DNA from: Albula goreensis
Taxonomy: Eukaryota; Chordata; Actinopteri; Albuliformes; Albulidae
Length of the DNA stretch: 64,000 bases
Direction of reading: 5' to 3'
Assembly: GCA_022829145.1 (NCBI GenBank)
Contig: CM040748.1
Coordinates: 7,203,501-7,267,500, forward strand
Part shown: positions 52,603 to 64,000 of the stretch, one piece after another
Numbering within the stretch: position 1 is the first letter of the stretch
Layout of the letters: the number at the start of each line of letters is the position of its first letter
Made by a program: the position numbers and the translations under genes
Notes under the pieces: generated by a model
The model's input: only the letters and a program-made list of their open reading frames with translations
The model's database searches: none
Told to the model about the DNA's origin: nothing

Positions 52603-55187
52603 GCATATCTATTATGCACACTTATTTAGCCAAGTATTGAAAAATACTTGTCAAAATAACACTGTAGCAACATTCATAGGAAGAGGGAAGAAAACAATCC
52701 TTATGTCACAGCTCTTCAGCTATCCTGATTACCTATTTCAGATCTTTACTATTGTCCCAGCTAATTTATTTTACTCATACAAATATGAAAAAAAGCAGCC
52801 TTGTCAGTCATATTGCTCTACTGTACGACCGACCATGTTTTACTTCCACGTCGAAGTGATCCCAAAGAGGTAAAAGCCGAGCAGATTCTGCATCTTTTCT
52901 CTTGTCGGTCCGTTCTGCTCTGATTTACGTAATCAGTGTAGAGACCCTGCCTCAGCCCCGCAGCAATAAGGCTGATTGCACATTGTGTGTGTCATGGCAA
53001 TCTTAGCATGAGGCTAACAAGCACAGAGGAGGGAATACCCGCTTTATGAGTTGTGAGATTTGCGGAGCACACGAGGTGCTGTTTGCAGCACTTCCCCTAC
53101 TAATGATTATATTTCCCAAGTTAAATACTTGAGCGATCTGCTAACACTCTGATAACAGCGCTTGGTGCTGTGGTGCTGTTCTTTTACCTTTGGGAAAGCT
53201 GTGATCTATGCCCATTATACACACCTATTATACAGCAAATAATTTTATGCTTTATGTATATGAGTAGTTATATGTGTGATATTTTTTGCAGAAATTAAAA
53301 CTGATTGTGGGTTAAAGTGTATGTGTTCCTGTGTCACAAAGGAGTGGATAACAGGTGATGCTCGTGGGTTACAAGAATGGAAGGTACTGTATATTCTTGT
53401 CACTTCTGTCTCCTGACAGCCAGCAGAAACTGAAAGTGTCATCTTTCTCACCTGTGTGTGTCATCACCCCAGCCTAACCTCCCTCAGCAATACTACTGCG
53501 CAACCAGAATGTTCAGTCTTTAATAAAACAAAACAATGCAATCAATATATGTCTATATAAAATGCAATACACATGTATTTCATTACATGAATATAATACA
53601 TACATCTTCTACTGTTGCAGATTCTGATTGGTCTCTCTAATTGACTGGAAGGATTTTCAAGTCAATTGTTTATTTCACTCCACAGATGAAACTATCATTA
53701 TGTATCATGCATCACTGATTTTCAGTGATTATTATAAATGTCGCTCATCAACGTTTTAACTAACACGGCTATTAGTGCTGTTATAAGCTCCAATGACAGA
53801 TCCCTATGGTCTCAATGCCCTTGCCAATACCGCTGTATGCTAACGCTGAGATTTAAAATAACCGGCGTGTTGAGAAACCGTTAAACCTGTATTTACTTTT
53901 ATTTGTATCCTGTGTCGCTAACGTTTGTCCTATAACTCCTAACAATGACAAGATCTATATGTGATTCCCCCTACCCCTGTATTAATTTTTACGCAATTGA
54001 AAGGAAAGATTTCGACTACGCGCACGAAATGGGTTCCATGTACCGCAGACTGGTTAAGTGCTTCCAAAGCTTATTTTGGGAGAACTGCCCCCTCTATCGG
54101 GTTCTAAAACGTTAAATTCTATTTCCGGCCAAAACTACACGACATTAAGGTATAAGCTTACTTTCTAGCAGACTTTAATTTTCAGTGGGAGTGGTCTGAA
54201 TCTGGTGGACATGACTATGACACAATCACTGTCATGACAACAACAAATCAACCAATCAAAATTAACCTTCAAGTAAGGTATATCTGCTTCGATCAGGTTG
54301 AAAATGGATTAGTCCCAGCACAGATAAAAATACAAATGCATTCAAGAGTATAAGACATGTCGTAATAGGTTGTAAATGAAGAATAAAATGTTTTGATCAC
54401 AATTGACCTTCGGAACCCATATGTTGCACCACTAAAAAAGAACTCAATCGTTTCGGAACCCAAAGGTTACTCAGTTTTTCAGGTTATTAATTTGCAACGT
54501 TCCCAGACGAACACTTAATGCTCTAAAACGTTGCTATATAGTAGCTACATTTGGCCTACTTCAGCACTGGGCTGCTTTGAGGAATCTAAAGTAATTACGT
54601 TATCATTTTCCCTCAACTGGAAAATGATGATATACGCATTGGGATACTTAATAGACCCAAAAATAAACTTAGAGGTGCTTAATCGACGAGTAGAAACAAT
54701 TATAATCAATTACGATCTCATTACAGTTATCTCAAACATTTGGCATGTTCTTCCAAAACTTCTAAAATAAAATCAAACGGAAAGTATCTGAACGTGTGGC
54801 TGATTACAGTCTCATTACATATGGGCATCATTTTGCTATGCTAATCAAACCGCTCTGTTACAAAGGATATTACATATATGCATCATTTGCTACACCAGAC
54901 AGACCACTTTGTTACAAAGTAACTGGGTTTCGTGTGACTATGTACATTGAGATGTATCCTCATCAGAAGCTCGGACCATGTTGTAACTTTCAATAATTGT
55001 GTTTTTGTAACTTCAAGAGTCAGATCGTGATCTTAAAGGTTGATTAATGTGGAATGTACTTGTCATCACAGTTAGGCTACCATACACGCTGCATTTCTGA
55101 GATTTCCCGACGGTTTTACATTGCATTTTAGACTCACGTACAACTAAATCCCACTATCCCATTACAAAAATCCATGGTAGGATCCAG

Positions 55188-55189
<2 letters not shown>
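52601..55189. other. Unassigned DNA
   Basis: No gene recognised. CpG-containing patches occur near 53750-54130, and short frames (for example 54531-54770) lack domains. It would be intronic if the leftward transcript proposed here is real. Confidence 0.35.
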
Positions 55190-55272
<83 letters not shown>

Positions 55273-55275
55273 AAC
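55190..55275. repeat. (TC)n-(AC)n compound microsatellite
   Basis: TC runs with one GCCTCTCC interruption pass into a short CA run. They explain the Arg-Glu minus-strand frame here. Confidence 0.95.
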
Positions 55276-55688
55276 ACAGACAGAACAAAGGTTGCCATAT
55301 CATCTTTTTAAGAGAATGGCTAACATCAGGATAGTGAGTAAAGCGGAAGTAAGCCATTAAATTCAGTTCAACCAGGACATGTACTTTCACACACATTAAA
55401 CTAAACATCATGTGTATATTATGTAGGTGTATTAGTTGCACGTGGTACCTATTGCACTAAAAACCAAGAAAGTTTGAGCAGTGTCAGAAAACAAACAAAA
55501 ACTCTATGAAACGGAAACAAGTTGGCTTGGTAGGTTAGGGTATTCTATTTTGATTGCAGCTCACTCATTGTGTTACTTCAGACAAAAACAAATACTTGGT
55601 CTCTAAATATTAGACACTGTAATCAGACTTATCAAATAGGATACATTTCTATACCGTAACACTGGAACTGTAGCGGTGAATACGACCA

Positions 55689-55709
55689 TCTGCTGTCCAT
55701 GGTGCTGAA
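55689..55709 (-). promoter_or_regulatory. RE1/NRSE, REST (NRSF) binding site
   Basis: On the minus strand the 21-bp window reads TTCAGCACC, then AT, then GGACAG, then CAGA. Against the usual RE1 pattern (CAGCACC-NN-GGACAG-NNN-C) both half-sites are perfect with canonical 2-base spacing, and only the last C is replaced by A. REST binds such sites to silence neuronal genes outside neurons, often from the promoter region or first intron. Here the site is about 0.7 kb beyond the candidate exon end at 56402, a typical place. Confidence 0.72.
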
Positions 55710-56395
55710 ATGTTTTCCGTAATAGAATTCAGTAACAAGCATGGAAACGTACATTTTAGCTCGAAACGTATTTCCTTAAAATTTGAAAACGACTTTTTGG
55801 AATTTGAGAAGAGAGATTTTCTCGGCTAGAGGCATTTTTTAGTTTATGTATCTCTATCAAACTCCACAACAAAGTGCAATATTTGGGAGAGATTGGCAAC
55901 ATTTTTATTTTTCTTTATCAAGCTAGCAACGCCTGTAACGCCCTTTAACCAACTGTCTACAAATCGACGCTCTAAAAGTAAAGAAAACGATACCACATAT
56001 AAAGTCAAACAGCGATCTCTGCTGGGATTTATACTGTGAGGAGTCTAATCAGATGTACTAACAACAGAAAACTGATAACAAACGCCTTTTTTCTTCATTT
56101 TAGCTTCGCTAAGGTGCCGTTTACCACATCGCATTAACAAATGTGTGAATATTGGAAAAGTATCGGGCAATGCACATCTTCAGTTGAAACAGGGTCCCTT
56201 CGGACATGTCAAATAACGTGACGTTGAACTGATGTGCTTTTCGTTTTAATCTTTATATACTATGCAAAACATCTCGAATAGATTCAATGGCATATAAAGG
56301 AACATTTATGTCGCTATTGCCCTGGTTATGCAAATCAAAGGATGAGCATCTACGTGACGTCCCTCCGCTGCAAGACAGAACAAAACATATTTATC
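55710..56395. other. Unassigned CpG-retaining DNA
   Basis: No gene recognised. It would be the 5' part of intron 1 in the proposed leftward transcript. Confidence 0.3.
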
Positions 56396-56401
56396 GCTTA
56401 C

Positions 56402-56880
56402 CTTCATAAATCGGGAAACGCAGAAGTTCCCAGATCTCTGGAGATCCAAATCTCAGGGTGTTTATGTCACTCCGAACCCCAAGAAAATTTCTTGGAGGAC
56501 AGCGAATTTCTGTTGGAAAATCCAGGGTTGCTCTCGGCCCGAGAATACAAAGAGCTGCAGCTCCTCACTGCGCCAAGCACAAACCTCAAAGATCCATTAA
56601 ACACAAGGTGATTAATTCAAGGCAAACCCTTGATTGAAAGCTCCGTTGCTCCCTTGGTTTTATGTATTGCGAACAGATCTGGAGTCCGGAGTTTCCATCA
56701 CCAAGAGGCAAGGCTGTTTTGTCCTGGTGTTACCACGTTTTACCCACTGTCAACCGTTTATATTTTTGTTACAAAACTGAATGTGGTGAACTTTACGGTA
56801 AACGCATGTTGGTGCGGAAGTATAGCTGGACGACGTGTAGTTAAATCTCCTAATGAGATTGTTTGACACAGCCAGGCTAT
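56402..56880 (-). other. Candidate minus-strand first exon (non-coding), start unknown
   Basis: The minus strand has a strong donor, ATGAAG|GTAAGC, with exon end 56402. Upstream the sequence is G+C-richer and CpG-retaining, with 5'-UTR-like composition (GTGAGGAGCTGCAGCTC, CTCGGGCCGAG). No initiator or TATA box could be fixed, and the upper limit 56880 is arbitrary. All minus frames close before the donor. The plus strand also has an ATG-started 89-codon frame (56342-56611) without any recognised domain. Together with the acceptor at 50897-50898 on the same strand, this would define a 5505-bp intron holding the RE1 site. Confidence 0.28.
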
Positions 56881-58009
56881 AAATGGTGTAAGTTCAACAC
56901 AGAGCCTTGGAAGATCATTCCAAATCCTTTTGTCGGAGTGTGCCACGTGTGTTATTTTTACGTCCTGAAAAGAAGAAAGCGTAGAAGGCACAGGAATCTG
57001 TAATGCCGCCGGCACAGCGAAACGCATGGATACAATAGCGCCATAACAACTTCCTTAGTCTCTGGATTTAACGGTCACTTTGCAGTCAAAGATTTACTTC
57101 CAGAAAGCTTATTTCACGATTAATTACGTACCAAGAGCTAACACACGAGAGCATGATCTAATATTATGTTAGATTATAAGACACAGATACAATTTTTATA
57201 TAAAGATTACGATAGTTTTTCGTCGATTATAAAGGCATCATGAATGAATTAGCATAAATATCGATGCATTTGCAGTGTATTGTCTGTGTTAATATAAACT
57301 GAAAGAGATATAAGTTTTTCCATTTACATGGGGGTACTTACTGTTAGCATCGATTTAATTCAGGATAGCTGATGCAAACGTTAACACAGTCAGATTGATA
57401 TACTGCCTTCTGGCTGGCTTAATCTAGTTAGGTATGCACATATTTTTCAACGCTTATCAAGCCGCAAGCGAGCTTTAAGATTGTACTTTTCCAGTATCAC
57501 ATCCGTTAGTATGGACTCATTATTCCAATCAAAAGGCGCCCTTTTCGTAATTAACTTTCAAGGATGGAGAGGTTGAGGTCCTACACTTCAGCTGGTGCTC
57601 CCCCTTTAACATATTAGTTATATGAGAAATAAATAGCCCTTGTCGATCTTCGACATAGAATCGACCTAAAATGGAAAGCATTTATATCAGGGCGTCTAGG
57701 AAACATATTATGTGATTAAACAAGAAACACACTTATTCAAACGAGAAAGGACACTAAGATTTGCCATTCAGTCATGGGAAATTCATCAGATAGATTTTTT
57801 TTCATGAAAATGAATGTCTATTGTGTAGTTAGTAGCCTTTGCCCTTATTATAACAGAAATACCCTGGCAGACATTGTATTTTGTGCCAAATGTCTCCTGA
57901 AGACATAAAGAAACCAAGTCTATGCCCACCATAGTCATTTGCAATAGGTGAACCTGCCCAAGCAATATTTGTAACCGTCACTTTTCTCTCAATCATTGTT
58001 TGACCAATA
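56881..58009. other. Unassigned DNA, possible regulatory patch
   Basis: No gene recognised. CpGs are retained to about 57100, and a short patch near 57520-57620 has ATCAAAAGGCGCCC and CAGCTGGTG motifs. The rest is AT-rich. Confidence 0.3.
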
Positions 58010-58260
58010 AAACAAGACGGATGTGCTCTCCTGTGGAGTTAGCTGGTGAGTAGCCAGGCTGAGACTCACAGAGTAGAGCTTAAGCTTGACTCCAGCCCCC
58101 GTTTGTCCCGGTAGGGGAGTCCTTCTGAGGCCGCCTGGCCCCGGCTCTCTGCTCCACCCACACTGGCAGAGGAAGTGCAGAGTGACAGCGTAACAGCTTT
58201 GAACCTTTTGGCAGAGCCGTTGATTACGTCACCCTTGGCTTTCAGTACACATTATTAATA
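58010..58260. promoter_or_regulatory. Candidate regulatory island with CCAAT and CRE-like sites
   Basis: GACCAATAAAA near 58000 resembles an inverted or direct CCAAT context. TTACGTCA at 58224-58231 is a CREB/ATF site. Between them is a G+C-rich block (58090-58170) within AT-rich surroundings. No TATA box or exon was identified. It could be a promoter or an enhancer. Confidence 0.25.
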
Positions 58261-58949
58261 CATTTTTAGGAAAGCTGGGAAGGCCAGTACTCTCATTTGG
58301 ATACCCATTTGCATGAAGCAGAGAGACAAAGAACGAATGTATTTTTAAAGTTTTATTCTTACAAATCAAGCACATACTTTTTTTCCTGTTTAACAGCATG
58401 CTCACAAATGACACATAATCTTGGAAATGTAAAGGACATACATACCTTGGGGGGTTTTCATTGAAAGCATTGTGATCTTAAATGACATTAACAAGACCAT
58501 ATTACTATGTGAACTAAACAAAATGTTTGTTCTTTTTTGTTTGGGGTCTTCAATAAAACCGCAAACTTATGATCAATGAAAAATGATCAATACATGGTCA
58601 GGAATCTGAATATTTTTTATTGCTGCATAGTATTTATCGTGACAACCAATCTCATCATGATATTCATGTTCCTCTTTAAACAAAGCATTTCTCAAAGCTA
58701 GAGATAAAGTACCCTTCTGTTTAGGCTGCAGGCCAACCACTACTAAAATGGCCTTTTTTGCATTTAATGTTGTTGTTGACATGCTTGTTACACTCATTTT
58801 TGTTCAGTGTTTAACTATTTGAGATTCTCTTTTTCCCTTCCTCATCATCAGCAGTCAGGTTTATGACCACTCCGGCACCGGACATCTCCCCTTAAAAGAG
58901 AGGGGAAAAGGGAGAAGGATTCCCCTTGCACAGAAATTATTCTGAGTGG
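58261..58949. other. Unassigned AT-rich DNA
   Basis: Nothing recognised. Confidence 0.4.
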
Positions 58950-59225
58950 CTTCAGAGCTGGACATGCATTGGTCATGAAGGACCAATTTCCTGTTCATTC
59001 TAAGCCAATCAGCACTGACCAAATGGGGTGCAGGGTCCCGCACGAAGCTAGAAATTCTGGGCCCTGTACACATGCAGGCTCTGAGGGCCCTTCCACTATG
59101 TATAAAAAAATAATTCCCAGATTTTGGTGGGACCCTTCACACCCTTGGGCCCTGTATACTTCGTACCCATTTTCCCCTGGTGCTACGCCCCTGCCCAAAT
59201 GCACAAAACGCTCTGTCAGGAGTAG
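58950..59225. repeat. Probable interspersed repeat fragment (unclassified)
   Basis: The stretch GCTAGAAATTCTGGGCCCTG near 59046 and CCCCTGGTGCTACGCCCCTG near 59175 have the look of a familiar fish interspersed repeat with repeated GGGCCCTG motifs. No terminal repeats or coding remnants were found, so the class is unknown and the boundaries are approximate. Confidence 0.35.
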
Positions 59226-61785
59226 GGCTCTTCAAATTCCCTTGTGTTTGTTGACTGGACTTATGCCCTGCATTTATCTCTTAGAGGCAAAGAGAGAATG
59301 AGGCCTTGCCCTTCTGATGAACCTTTCACTATAGGAGATATTATCTAGTATGCTGAGACTCACCTTTGAAACAAGGCGAAACTTTGCTCACTTCCTTTCT
59401 TTCAATGGATAATTCAGAGTAAGCATTTCCTGCGGTCAGGAAATGGTTTTGGTGGAACATCTAAACAAGTTAACCTTTTTGGAGAGAAGCTGAGAGGAAA
59501 GGATCAACCCATGAGTTTCCTTAGCATGTGCATACAGCTAAAGGACACCATTCAGCCATCTAGCCAGCTGGTCCACGTTGGACAAAACAAGCCACTCCCA
59601 CAGTGGACTAGCTGAACTCTAAAAGTCTGTGTTTACCAACCGACCAGCCAGATGGAGTATAACAGAATCAAATCACTTATGACTTTGAGAATATAAGATA
59701 ACTATTTGTTCTGAATGACATACATATTATTTTTTGTTATAACAGTATACTGTTTGTAAGTTAATTAAAAATAAATGCCTTATATTAAAAAATGTGTTGT
59801 CTCTCTTTATTCTTCTGAGCGTGCTCTACTGAACAAACAAATTCACATGAATGGTATTTGTAATTTCCTCCTAATGGATTAATTATTCAGTGTTCATTTG
59901 AAATTTATCAGCTGGCGCCCCATTATTAAAGAAACACCTTGATCTACCTCTGAGGTAGATAACTTAGAAGGGTCCGGTCATATTTTAATCACCAACAACA
60001 CTATTGTAGGACTGTTAAAATTCAAATTATTTTTTATTGTTATCTATTCTCATTACCACCACAATGAGAATGTAATCTATTCATAAAGGAAAGCCATCTT
60101 AAAAGAGATATTTATTGATGGGCAACACATAAAAATGATCTGTAAAATAAATATTATCATACATAGAAGAATATTTTTCACCGAATATACAAGAATGTCT
60201 CTTGTAGGGGTCCTTTGAAACACATTCTTCATATGAAGTCAATTGTCAGTTCAAATGAATCCTGTTTATTTCCATGCAAGTTTAAAAGATTACAGCCTCA
60301 ACTAAATTTAAAACCTCATTAAAGAGCCATTCTTGGACACAAGAGATTATTCATTCAAAATATGTTCATGGTCAAATGATATATGTACAGTATGTCTGTG
60401 TATCATATACAAATGTCACTGGAATTCATACAGGAAGCGCTGCACTGCAGTTACTGTGACCCAGTGACTAGCACACAAAAATCAACACAGTGTCCTACTG
60501 GGGAGATAAGCCTAAATGGATGAAAGTCACATTTTTCACTGATGACCACAGGTAACTGATGAGTAGCTAGCAGTTTCAAATGCCAGTAAAGCATTGAGCC
60601 TCATAAGCATTCATACCTAAACAGCACAGACTCATTGTAATCTTTTACCCAGGATTTTTCCCAGAGAAAGTTAGGTATTACCATAATATGTACATGAATG
60701 TTTAATTTCTTGGCAATTGAGCTCTGTCTGCATAACTGGCTTCTGGAATTAGAGTTTCAGTCAGTCAGCTGGGCATTCCTCCCCATATCATCCTCCGGTC
60801 CATCAGACAGCAGTGATATCCTTACACTAGCTGAGAAGTCTTCTGGTGTGAGAAGTTAACAGCTTGCCTTCTGGATTTCAGAGTTAAAAGAAGCAGCAGT
60901 TGGTTGCTTATATTTCAAGGAACAGCATGCTGTGCTCCTTACTAAATTAACGGAGGACACAACTATTAGGCACAAAAATGCACTAAAGGGTCTTAATTTT
61001 GCATTCTTGCATGCTTAAGAAAACCAATATTTTTTAAACCACTACTGCATACAGGACAAAGTTTCCATTTGCAGAAGGTAGGAGTTCTGGAAAGGTGAAC
61101 CTGTGTTCATCATTTTAAAGTTTTCTAAACTAAAATGATGAGCTGACCTCTTCCCCATTGTTAAGGACATCCAGGCAATCTCTGTGAAGGTGCCTTTCAG
61201 CAACAGACCTAAAGTAATGAAATCAGTATCTGCAGCAGCTCGGCTATAGATGTTTCTGACAACTATCATATAATTATTTTCTTTGGACTTGCGCCACTAA
61301 ATAGATTGCAAAGACAATATATAACCAATGCTTTTTGTATTAAATTTCCTTACCAGTTTGAATGTAAAAATTAACCATTGGCATTGTAATATATTCCAGA
61401 AGTTTAAGAGGAAAATAAACGTTGAATGAAGGACACACTGATTGAAAAATCGATTACAGGAAAGCAAAAAGTGAAAATTTACACATGCCAGGACTGACTT
61501 TGGAAAGTATTTTTAAAAGGAACATGGCGGTGGGTATTTCAGGTATAATAGTACTATTTGCTGTTAAAGTGGCATTAATATTCAGAGATTAATATCATAT
61601 AGGATTTAAAATATATGCATTAAGCTTTTTAAGCCTTAGATCAATATTTAAAGTTGCTTTCAATATTTAACAGGGTGACATTTAAGGGAGCAAGAGGAGT
61701 TTAGGGAGACAGGGGGAAGGAGGCCGAAAGGTTGAATGTTGGTGGTGATTTATTCAAATCCCACGTTTATTTGCTAAGCCTTCCA
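59226..61785. other. Unassigned AT-rich DNA
   Basis: No gene, transposon or simple repeat of note. Open frames are short and lack domains. Confidence 0.4.
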
Positions 61786-62118
61786 GGGGGTGCAGGGCGC
61801 AGGCTGCTGGGTGCTGGGTACTGGGTGCTGGGTGCTGGGTGCAGGGCGCTGGGCGCTGGGCGCAGGCTGCTGGGTGCTGGGTGCAGGGCGCTGGGCTGGG
61901 TGCTGGGTGCTGGGTGCTGGGTGCTGGGTGCTGGGTGCTGGGCGCAGGGCGCTGGGCGCTGGGTGCTGGGCGCTGGGCGCAGGCTGCTGGGCGCTGGGCG
62001 CTGGGCGCAGGCTGCTGGGTGCTGGGTGCAGGGCGCTGGGTGCTGGGCGCAGGCTGCTGGGTGCAGGGTGCAGGGCGCAGGGTGCTGGGCGCTGGGCACT
62101 TGGTGCTGGGTGCTGGGT
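61786..62118 (+). repeat. 7-bp G-rich minisatellite (GCTGGGT/GCTGGGC/GCAGGCT units)
   Basis: About 47 units of a heptamer, chiefly GCTGGGT, GCTGGGC, GCAGGGC and GCAGGCT. Because 7 is not a multiple of 3, all three frames stay open and encode heptapeptide repeats such as LGAGCWV on the plus strand and PAPSTQH-like repeats on the minus strand. These frames (up to 158 codons) are artefacts. GGG every 7 bases with 4-base loops fits the G-quadruplex pattern repeatedly, for example 61903-61940. Confidence 0.97.
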
Positions 62119-64000
62119 GTTTGGGGTGGGGGGAGAGCTGGAGCTGGGCTGGTGGTTGTTAGTTGTTCTAATTCAGTGGAGAGGACTCTGAGTGGCAGTT
62201 GATGGAATGGAGTTTCTGCTAAGAATGAGTTCCAGGGATCCATCTAAACATCTAGACTGCAGGATTAACTCTTTCAGCCTCAGTCCTCTTAATGGCTTAA
62301 TACAGGGAAAAATGGGAGCTCCTCACAGCCAGGCTTGTCTGAGAGATTTGTGTTTTGTCTAAATGGCAACGGGGATGTGTGCCATCGACTTTTTTTGGTT
62401 AAAAGCACCGCAATGCGGGGTCAGAGTGCTCCATCCTCGTTCGATTGTTGGGGAATCTGTTTGTTGTGCTGATTCAATTGATCCATATTATATTCTCTAG
62501 TCAGACGGCAGCTATGAGAGCCAAGATATTTCTTGATAATGTTAAGCCAACCTATTTAGCAATCTATAGCTATAGCAACATTTCCAACAATACAGTATAT
62601 TTAGCTGTATTGCCAACACTGGATTAGTGCTTAATCCAACTATAAAAGAACAAAACGCCATTTTAAGGGGTGTTGTAAACATGGTGCCATTCTGTGACAG
62701 CCAACCAAATTGAAGTTATCGCATATACCAAATAAAGATGGAGAAATAATTCATGATGTCATGCAGGTACTTCTCTACATGTGTGTGCTTACCATGCCCC
62801 TCAGCTTGTCATGGCATCCGCGTATGACCTGCATTTGTGTGTGTGCTGTGCAGGGAAGGCTTCTGTGAACACGGCTGGGGATCATCTGCACCTCTGCTTA
62901 CTGTGCACACACTGTTAACACGCAGTCATTCTGCACTGATGGCCTCCAACCCAAAATTTCTCAATATTATTTTTAATGGACTGCTCCATCATGCTGTACA
63001 AAGGGAAAAAAATCTTCTCTTCATTCAAACTACATAATTAAAACCACAACGTTTTTCATCAAGTACACAGCTTTCCTAAATAATGCTTACGGAAACAGTT
63101 CATTGTTTAAGATTCCTCTGTATGAAGCAGATAAAGACTTCTTCATAAAGTAAGCAATGGGAAAAGTTACATCCAACAGCCTAAATAGCAGAAAAATGGC
63201 ATGAGGCAGAATAAAATATTTTTTTTGTAATTAACATGTTTATTGAGCTGTGAGATGGCACTCTCACACAGCTGATTAATTTGAACACACAAAACAAAAG
63301 CAAACCATCACTATAGTCAACACTACATCAGCACCACCATTGATTGGTCTTAAAATGGTCTAAAACCCATACCATACAAAGATGTTAACAAAATGGCCCC
63401 AGGTCACTATATACAAATTCAAAAACAGCTACAACCCAAAAGAGATGTTTTAAATGCTGTGGAGATTCCTTCCCAGGGCAGCACTGATGAGAAATTTGCT
63501 CTGATTGATCTTGCAGAAAAAGTAAATAATAAACAGTATTTAAACACCATAGCACCATAAACACCAATAGGTCTAACACAATCCATTGACCTGGCTCTCC
63601 TGTTTTTCCCGATTAGTAATGGAGGGAACTTTACATGAAGTGCAGTGATATGGAGCACTATGTATTTCTTCATAAAGCAGTGACAGCAGTGCATTTGTGT
63701 GTAGCACTGTTTTGCCTCAAATTGGGTACTTGCAATTAAGAATCACATCAAAGTTATGGTGCTGACAGACTGGTGGATGCTGTGCTTTCCGAAAGCTCAA
63801 ATATATGTTGAAGTGCTATAAACTGTGTGGAAGTTTATGATAGCATAATGAATGATATATGATAATCTGAACCATATTTCCGAGGCAGATCAATGCGAGC
63901 AAAAGTTGTTTCACTTTCTTCTACTGTTCAAAACATTCATCTTTGCTCTTTTAAATATGAGATTCACATGAATGGATAATACACAACGCAGCCTTGGGGC
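62119..64000. other. Unassigned DNA to window end
   Basis: No gene, RNA or transposon recognised. Frames at 62837-63037 and 63385-63694 have no domains. Confidence 0.4.

Noticed and set aside
54080-54100. GCCCCCTCTAT resembling a reverse CTCF core
   Set aside because: Only the AGGGGGCA part matches; the other half of the motif is missing.
56342-56611. 89-codon plus-strand frame with an acceptable start context
   Set aside because: No domain recognised. The interval is better explained as 5'-UTR-like sequence on the minus strand because of the consensus donor at 56401.
61732-62243. 156- and 158-codon frames with heptapeptide repeats on both strands
   Set aside because: Produced by the 7-bp minisatellite, which keeps every frame open. 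Not a repeat protein gene.

Overview
The window reads as 64 kb of vertebrate, most probably ray-finned fish, non-coding DNA. It has no operons and no dense coding. It does have very long (TG)n/(CA)n tracts, tRNA-derived SINE-like retroposons, a worn Tc1/mariner element and a short non-autonomous DNA transposon of the kinds common in fish genomes. I could not identify the species. No protein-coding gene can be assigned with confidence. The long open frames are explained by simple repeats, by chance in AT-rich DNA, or lack an ATG start.

Layout: 1-46 kb behaves like a gene desert. AT-rich unique DNA is broken by microsatellites, two SINE-like elements (about 10.5 and 24.8 kb), a 104-bp tandem triplication (12.1-12.5 kb), a 79-bp duplication (22.2-22.4 kb), a homopurine tract (19.9 kb), two notable hairpins (7.9 and 37.1 kb) and a 370-bp TG-rich compound repeat (40.5-40.9 kb). 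Several 150-500 bp islands stand out because they keep CpGs and carry homeodomain, MEIS, CRE or RFX-type sites. They look like candidate conserved enhancers of a distant developmental gene. From 45.9 to 48.0 kb there is a small inverted-repeat transposon and then a decayed, full-length-sized Tc1-like element.

The most gene-like part is 49.9-56.9 kb. On the minus strand there are two consensus splice donors (at 56401 and 49980) and one strong acceptor (50897-50898), in the right order for a leftward transcript: exon 1 ending at 56402, a 5.5-kb intron, then an exon at 50896-49981. A near-consensus RE1/NRSE site, the binding site of the neuronal silencer REST, lies about 0.7 kb inside that putative intron. 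My inference is the non-coding 5' end of a neuronal gene or a lncRNA whose remaining exons are unrecognised or outside the window. An opposite-strand 76-codon frame with a signal-peptide-like start (51331-51561) lies in the same interval.

From 57 to 64 kb the DNA is again mostly unassigned. It includes one candidate regulatory island at 58.0-58.3 kb and a 7-bp G-rich minisatellite at 61.8-62.1 kb with strong G-quadruplex potential. I see no evidence of a new enzymatic or defence-type system here.
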